The position numbers were made by a program, and so were the translations under genes. Source: Bradyrhizobium jicamae (GTDB lineage Bacteria; Pseudomonadota; Alphaproteobacteria; Rhizobiales; Xanthobacteraceae). From it: a stretch of 64,000 nt of DNA. The notes below the pieces were generated by a model. The model saw only the letters and a program-made list of their open reading frames with translations, was not told the origin of the DNA and did not search any database. Shown one piece after another: positions 59,665 through 64,000 of this stretch; position 1 is the first letter of the stretch; each line of letters begins with the position of its first letter. The stretch lies in the NCBI RefSeq assembly GCF_018130695.1, contig NZ_JAFCJX010000023.1:1-64000 (forward strand). The letters run 5' to 3'.

Positions 59665-60669
59665 TTACAGCGGATATCCAACCGGGCGGCCGTCCTCGAG
59701 CCGCTCGATATACTCGGTCATCCCGTAGCCCTGCTGGCCGTCCCAAGTGAAGCGCGTAAAGCCCTCGGCGATCCGCGAGACCAACGTTTCGTTCTCCGCG
59801 GTCTTGCGACGGTTGCGCAGCGGCGCAAGCGTCAGGATCTCGGCCGTGATCTGGGCTTTGCGTCGCGCCGTCATGACGCCGATCCTCACTTTCGACGGGT
59901 CCTGTCGCGCCGACCAGTCGGTCGACACGTCAAGGTCGAGAATGTCCTCGTAGTCGCCGTCGACCAGGAGAACTCCCTGGCGACGCGCCTTGCCGTTCTT
60001 GTCCGTGATCTTCAAGAGCATGAAGCCATCACCGTTCGGGAAGTTGGCGATGAAAAGCCGATAGTAGTAGATCGCCTGCCAGTAGCGCGGGCCCCATGAA
60101 TGATCGCGCCAGCCATGGCCGTCGATCGACCAGCTTTCACTGCCGACCCTGATCTCGCCGTGGACGCGACTGTGCTGGTTGAAATGCCCGAGCGAGAAGT
60201 CGCGGCCATACATGGTCTGCACCGCGTCGTCGGTCGGCTCGCCGCCATGGATGGGCGATTCGGCTTCGTGCACCCAGTGCACGCGACCCGGCTGGCGCGG
60301 ACCATTCGACAACAGGTCGCGCGGATCGCGCAACGCCTCGGGGTCGTCGACAATGATCAACTCTCCGTCGAAGGTCATCGATATCTTTCGCAAGGGTTCG
60401 ATCACCGAATAGGACAGGCCGCCGGCGTCAAAGCGATCGTTGCTCGCGATCTTCGGGCGCTGAAACTGGCAGGCAATCCGGCCATCAGGCAGATAGAAAC
60501 AGACCGAGAGCTCGGCATGGCCCTCGTTGACGCGATTGCCGAGCCGCATCCAGCCGCCGACCGCGGAGGCCACATTGAAGCCGTTGGTGTAGACGCTCTC
60601 GTTGAAGTTTGGCGAAGCGTCGGGCTTATGCATCAGCTCGTCTTCGGGACGCATCAGGAAATTCGCCAT
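59665..60669 (-). CDS. DUF7064-like protein, possible lipid/steroid-binding barrel
   Basis: This 334-residue protein has no signal peptide or membrane segment. It resembles proteins of the DUF7064/DUF7065 group and more distantly CrtC/AttH-like lipocalin folds. It has strands rich in aromatic residues and a conserved 'WSIDGHGWRDHSWGPRYWQ' (about 185-203) and 'GFTRFTWDGQQGYGMTEYIER' near the C-terminus. The ATG at 60,669 is preferred to an upstream TTG because 'ttggag' precedes it. It is the last gene of a six-gene acyl-CoA operon, so it may bind or transform a hydrophobic substrate. Its activity is unknown. Confidence 0.65.
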   Translation of the reverse strand: MANFLMRPEDELMHKPDASPNFNESVYTNGFNVASAVGGWMRLGNRVNEGHAELSVCFYLPDGRIACQFQRPKIASNDRFDAGGLSYSVIEPLRKISMTFDGELIIVDDPEALRDPRDLLSNGPRQPGRVHWVHEAESPIHGGEPTDDAVQTMYGRDFSLGHFNQHSRVHGEIRVGSESWSIDGHGWRDHSWGPRYWQAIYYYRLFIANFPNGDGFMLLKITDKNGKARRQGVLLVDGDYEDILDLDVSTDWSARQDPSKVRIGVMTARRKAQITAEILTLAPLRNRRKTAENETLVSRIAEGFTRFTWDGQQGYGMTEYIERLEDGRPVGYPL

Positions 60670-60700
60670 CGGCAACTCCAATGATCGAAGATGTCTCGGG

Positions 60701-61132
60701 TCAATCGGCGCGCAACAGCACCGTCATCCGGCCACGCTGGATGACGGCCTCGTGCTGGTTGACGACCTCGAAGGCGAAGACGCCGACATTGCGCCCCTGT
60801 TTCGACGTCGGGCGCAGGGTCTCGACGGTCACGCGTGCGCGCACGGTGTCGCCGATCTTCACCACGCCGGAAAAATCCCAGTTCAGGTTCAACAGCGCGA
60901 TCACCCGTTCGCCGAGCACATTCATTTGCGTGAACAGGCCGATCGCGGTCGCCATGGTGTGCGGGCCATGCGCAATTCGTCCGCCATGCGGCGTCGTCCT
61001 GGCGAAAACCTCGTCGGTATGCACCGGCGTGAAGTCGCCGACGAGACCGGCAAAGAGGTTGATGCCGTCTTCGCCGATGGTCCGGCCCTGCGTGCTAAAG
61101 GTTTCACCAGGCGTGAGAGCCGGCATCGTCAT
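60701..61132 (-). CDS. MaoC-like (R)-hydratase
   Basis: This 143-residue hotdog protein belongs to the MaoC/R-hydratase family and hydrates an enoyl-CoA. The signature 'GDFTPVHTDEVFARTTPHGGRIAHG' (about 30-54) carries the Asp/His catalytic pair. Then come 'FSGVVKIGDTVRARVTVE' and 'GVFAFEVVNQHEAVIQRG', typical of the family. It overlaps the upstream gene by four bases. The frame is open further upstream, but that would overlap the neighbour heavily. Confidence 0.88.
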   Translation of the reverse strand: MTMPALTPGETFSTQGRTIGEDGINLFAGLVGDFTPVHTDEVFARTTPHGGRIAHGPHTMATAIGLFTQMNVLGERVIALLNLNWDFSGVVKIGDTVRARVTVETLRPTSKQGRNVGVFAFEVVNQHEAVIQRGRMTVLLRAD

Positions 61133-61644
61133 CGATTGCTTCCTTCCCTGCCGCCAGGCGCGGCGCTTGCCTGTTGTGGTTCTTGTTTGCCGCTGGCGAT
61201 CTCTGCGAACAGCGGCTTTCGGGTCAGCTTCATCTCCCGCGTCAGGCTGTCGTGCAGATGCCCGCGGATCAGCGCCAAAGCCTGGTCGCGCTCGGGGAAA
61301 TTGGAGGCTCCCTCGCCCATCAGTTCGGCCAGCACGTCGCAAATCAGCCCGTCGAGCCGGTCGCGCTCGGCCTGGAGATCGGTCGTCACGCCGATCGCCT
61401 CATGACCGACCGGGAGAGCCGCGCCGGGTATGTGCCCGGCGACGGCATGCAGCACCGCCCGCTTCTCCTCGATATCGACGAGCAGGGGCCCGCGTGCCCA
61501 TTCGAGGCGCGGACCGATATTGTTGAGAAGATCGATGACGCCGACGGCCTGCCCGCGTGCGTAAGGTTCGGTCACATGCGGGATGACGTCATCGCGCAGC
61601 GTTGCGAGAATGCCTTCGAGCAGTCTTTGCAGGCCGATGTTCAT
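61129..61644 (-). CDS. Conserved hypothetical protein
   Basis: This 171-residue, mainly helical protein has no signal peptide, membrane segment or motif I recognise. It contains acidic/amphipathic stretches ('RDRLDGLICDVLAELMGEGA') and a proline/alanine-rich tail. It overlaps the phosphotransferase gene upstream and the MaoC gene downstream by four bases each, so it is clearly a real, translationally coupled member of the operon. It could be an accessory subunit of the phosphotransferase. This is a guess from position. Confidence 0.6.
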   Translation of the reverse strand: MNIGLQRLLEGILATLRDDVIPHVTEPYARGQAVGVIDLLNNIGPRLEWARGPLLVDIEEKRAVLHAVAGHIPGAALPVGHEAIGVTTDLQAERDRLDGLICDVLAELMGEGASNFPERDQALALIRGHLHDSLTREMKLTRKPLFAEIASGKQEPQQASAAPGGREGSNR

Positions 61645-62687
61645 GCCGCCCGCTCCATCGCGGTCTCGACCTGGAGCAGCATGCGCGGGATCTGCGCGCC
61701 CATGCCGGCCATGCGCAGGTCATTGAAGCCACCCGATTCGAAGGAATGGATTGCAGCATAATGCATCACGGCGAGCTTGTAGGTGCCGAAGGCTTCCCAA
61801 TAGCGCATCGCGGCGAGGCTGACGTCTAGTCCGGTCAGGGCCGCGTAACGGTCGCGCAACTCCTCGCGCGTGAAGAAATGGCACATATGCGGCGAGCGTC
61901 CGCGCCAGGCCTGCAGGCAGATCCAGCCGAGGTCCTCGACCGGATCGCCAAGCCGCACCAGTTCCCAATCCAGGATCGCGGTGATGCGGCCATCGCGCTC
62001 GAGAAAATTGCCGATGCGAAAATCGCCATGGACGATACCGATCCGCGATGCGACCGGCGCGTGCGTCCTGAGCCAGATCGCGGCGAGCTCGAGCATCGGC
62101 ACGCGGCGCGGCGACCAGCGGGCCAAGAGCCGCTCCCAATGGTCGATCTGCGCGCGCGCCGTCGTCAGCGGATCCGTCGTGCCATCGATCCCGGCAACCG
62201 GGGTCGCTTGCCACTTGAAGCGATGCAGCGCCGCCAGGGCAGCAACGAATTGACCGCCGAGATTCTCGCGCCGCGCGTCGTCGAAGGCGGGACCGCCATC
62301 ATGGGTCCAGGGAATCGGTGCCTCGCCGGGAACGAGATCGCAGACAAAGAAGGGCGCACCGAGCGTCTCGCACTCGTCGCTGTACCAATAAACCCTGGGC
62401 ACCGGCACATCGCTTCCGGCCAGTGCGCGCAGGGTGATGAACTCCGGCGACGCCTTGTAGGGCGCGAAGATCCCGTTCGGCGGCCCGACGCGCAGGATCA
62501 GATGCCGCTCGACGGCGACGCCCTGATCGCGCCAGGCGGCACGAAAGCCATAGGTGACCCAGGAGAAGCCGACCGTGAAACGATGGAGCGGACCGACCGA
62601 TACCTCGCTCAGCCCTTGTGCTGCGATAAACGCCGACAAGCGGGTGCGGATGCCATCGACGTCGAGGGAATCGAACGCGCGGTTCAT
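61641..62687 (-). CDS. Phosphotransferase (APH/ACAD10-like)
   Basis: This 348-residue protein has the aminoglycoside-phosphotransferase kinase fold. The catalytic loop is 'GIVHGDFRIGNFLERDG' (about 219-235), followed by metal-site 'AILDWELVRLGDPVEDLGW'. Proteins of this type next to acyl-CoA dehydrogenases resemble the kinase half of ACAD10/11, which phosphorylates 4-hydroxyacyl-CoA during oxidation of hydroxy acids. Here SDR and acyl-CoA dehydrogenase genes lie just upstream in the same operon, which supports that role. Confidence 0.82.
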   Translation of the reverse strand: MNRAFDSLDVDGIRTRLSAFIAAQGLSEVSVGPLHRFTVGFSWVTYGFRAAWRDQGVAVERHLILRVGPPNGIFAPYKASPEFITLRALAGSDVPVPRVYWYSDECETLGAPFFVCDLVPGEAPIPWTHDGGPAFDDARRENLGGQFVAALAALHRFKWQATPVAGIDGTTDPLTTARAQIDHWERLLARWSPRRVPMLELAAIWLRTHAPVASRIGIVHGDFRIGNFLERDGRITAILDWELVRLGDPVEDLGWICLQAWRGRSPHMCHFFTREELRDRYAALTGLDVSLAAMRYWEAFGTYKLAVMHYAAIHSFESGGFNDLRMAGMGAQIPRMLLQVETAMERAA

Positions 62688-62722
62688 TTGTCCTCCCTGC
62701 CGGATCGTATTTTCCTTGTGCG

Positions 62723-63577
62723 TTAGACCTTGAAATAATCAGGCCGTTCGATGGTCCAGGTCTCGCCCCACAATTGCGAGCCGCCGGCGACATTCAGCAC
62801 CTCGCCGGTGACGAAGGCCGCACCTGGTCCGGCGAGATAGGCGCAGGCCTCCGCCACCTCCCAGGTCGTCCCGCTGCGCATCATCGGGTTGGAGCGCGGA
62901 TAGGCTTCGACCGCTTTGGGATCGTAGACGTTCCAGCCGGGCGTTTCGATCGCGCCGGGTGCAATGCAATTGACGCGGATATTGAGCGGCGCCCACTCGA
63001 CCGCCAGCGCGCGGGTCAATCCGATCACGCCTGAGCGCGCCGCAACGGTGTGGGCGACACCATGCAGGCCATGCGACGTCACCACGACAATCGAAACGAT
63101 ACTTCCGGGACGCCCGGCATCGCGCCAGCCTCGCGCGGCCTGCTGCATCATCGACCAGGTGCCGTTGAGGTTGGTATTGACGACGGTGTTCCAGCCCTTG
63201 GTGGAAAAATCGATCGCGGCCTGCGGGAATTGTCCGCCCGCGCTGTTGACGAGAATGTCGATCCCGCCCTCATCGGATGCGATCTTGCCAAACAGTGTCG
63301 CGACCGATGAGGGTTCGCGGATATCGACGGTATGGGTGCTGACGACGAGGCCCTTGGCGCGCATGGCCTGCTGCGCCTGAGCGAGTTTCTCGGCACTGCG
63401 CCCGGCAATGATGATTTTCGCGCCGAGCCGCCCGAGCAGCCACGCGGTCGCTCGGCCGATGCCGCCCGCGCCACCTGAGATCAACACCGTGCGCCCGGCA
63501 TAGGCGCCCGGGCCGTAGATCGTCGGTTGCACGGCAAGGTCGGCATCATTCAAGCCGAATTCCACCGATTCAGCCAT
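62723..63577 (-). CDS. SDR of the enoyl-CoA reductase (PECR-like) type
   Basis: This 284-residue protein has a Rossmann motif 'ISGGAGGIGRATAWLLGRL' (about 34-52) and 'NSAGGQFPQ'. In place of the usual Tyr-x-x-x-Lys it has 'VAHTVAARSGVIGLTRALAVEWAPLNIRVN', the layout of trans-2-enoyl/2,4-dienoyl-CoA reductases such as PECR. It probably reduces an enoyl-CoA with NADPH. The start overlaps the acyl-CoA dehydrogenase stop by eight bases. It is 35 bases upstream of the phosphotransferase gene. Confidence 0.85.
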   Translation of the reverse strand: MAESVEFGLNDADLAVQPTIYGPGAYAGRTVLISGGAGGIGRATAWLLGRLGAKIIIAGRSAEKLAQAQQAMRAKGLVVSTHTVDIREPSSVATLFGKIASDEGGIDILVNSAGGQFPQAAIDFSTKGWNTVVNTNLNGTWSMMQQAARGWRDAGRPGSIVSIVVVTSHGLHGVAHTVAARSGVIGLTRALAVEWAPLNIRVNCIAPGAIETPGWNVYDPKAVEAYPRSNPMMRSGTTWEVAEACAYLAGPGAAFVTGEVLNVAGGSQLWGETWTIERPDYFKV

Positions 63578-64000
63578 TGCGCTTCATGTCCTTGAGCAGT
63601 TCGCCGGAGATGATCATCTTGCGCACTTCCGTGGTGCCCGCGCCGATCTCCATCAGCTTGGTCGAGCGGAACAGCCGGTTGATCTCGGATTGCCAAATAT
63701 ACCCCGTGCCGCCGTGGATCTGCACCGCCTTGTCGAGGACGTTGTGGCAGGCTTCCGCGGCATACATCACCGAGGCGGCGGTCAGCATGTGGATATCGCC
63801 CCGCCCACCGCCGCCGACCTCGAGGGGCGCTGCGGCCGCCAGCGTCTTGTAGGTGAAGCTGCGCATGGTCTCGACTAGCACGTACATCTCGGCCAGCATC
63901 GATTGCACCATCTGGAACGATCCGATGGGCTTGCCGAACTGCTGGCGGGTCTGGGCATACTCGATCGAGAGTTCGAGCGCGCGCTCCGCGATGCCGAGGC
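63570..64000 (-). CDS. Acyl-CoA dehydrogenase (C-terminal part, cut by window edge)
   Basis: The last 143 codons are inside the window. They show the C-terminal helical domain of an acyl-CoA dehydrogenase: 'YAQTRQQFGKPIGSFQMVQS', 'SVMYAAEACHNVLDKAVQIHGGTGYI' and 'YIWQSEINRLFRSTKLMEIGAGTTEVRK'. The active-site base (usually a Glu in this last region) may lie in 'IGAGTTE', as in the short-chain family. The start lies beyond 64,000. It is the first visible gene of the acyl-CoA operon and would desaturate the acyl-CoA with FAD. Confidence 0.92.
   Translation of the reverse strand, partial: LGIAERALELSIEYAQTRQQFGKPIGSFQMVQSMLAEMYVLVETMRSFTYKTLAAAAPLEVGGGGRGDIHMLTAASVMYAAEACHNVLDKAVQIHGGTGYIWQSEINRLFRSTKLMEIGAGTTEVRKMIISGELLKDMKRNG

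Overview
The window looks like chromosomal DNA of a Bradyrhizobium-like alphaproteobacterium. The reasons are a high GC content with strong G/C at third codon positions, several short palindromic intergenic repeats that I associate with Bradyrhizobium genomes, an MddA-type methanethiol methyltransferase, and many LysR/TetR-regulated acyl-CoA and ABC-import genes. This assignment comes from recognition, not from a search.

Region 1 (1-22,975) is ordinary core-like chromosome. It holds an aldo/keto reductase with a divergent LysR, a cysteine-cluster protein, a FUSC-like membrane protein, PilZ, an acyl-CoA ligase, a DUF2252 protein, an HtrA-like protein that has lost its catalytic triad, an alpha/beta hydrolase, an SDR with a divergent LysR, a DsbA-like oxidoreductase, a TauE/SafE permease, two thioesterases with a divergent TetR and two matching operators, mddA, a DUF4242 gene group opposite a winged-helix/TPR-like regulator, small secreted proteins, an AbrB-family permease and dsbB.

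Region 2 (about 23,046-44,208) is a composite genomic island inserted at the 3' end of tRNA-Leu(CAA). A 15-bp copy of the tRNA end recurs at 44,194-44,208. No integrase survives. The left half carries a LysR regulator, a complete Dpp/Opp-type importer, an M20 peptidase, an MmgE/PrpD-family enzyme and a truncated phospholipase-D-like gene. The right half (33,889-43,921) is itself bracketed by 17-bp copies of what looks like a tRNA-Ser 3' end. It carries a DadA-like oxidase and a MocR regulator, facing a five-part PotABCD-like importer plus EutB/EutC operon. This suggests an ethanolamine (or related amino-alcohol) uptake-and-deamination cassette that uses an ABC importer and has no microcompartment genes nearby.

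Region 3 (44,372-64,000) is a large acyl-CoA-type catabolic locus. A minus-strand run (livF, livG, long-chain-type acyl-CoA synthetase, livH, livM, substrate-binding protein, nitronate monooxygenase, acyl-CoA ligase, tannase-family protein) is opposed by a plus-strand enoyl-CoA hydratase/TetR/ligase operon and a second, paralogous TetR. A minus-strand operon follows: acyl-CoA dehydrogenase (cut by the window edge), SDR, phosphotransferase, a small unknown protein, a MaoC hydratase and a DUF7064-like protein. Together these would import a carboxylic acid, activate it with CoA and beta-oxidise it. The substrate cannot be read from sequence.

The most interesting points are the nested tRNA-scar architecture of the island, the Pot-type importer/EutBC cassette, the pseudo-HtrA, the tannase homologue missing both cysteines of its CS-D-HC motif, the twin TetR paralogues, and repeats that supply gene stop codons.
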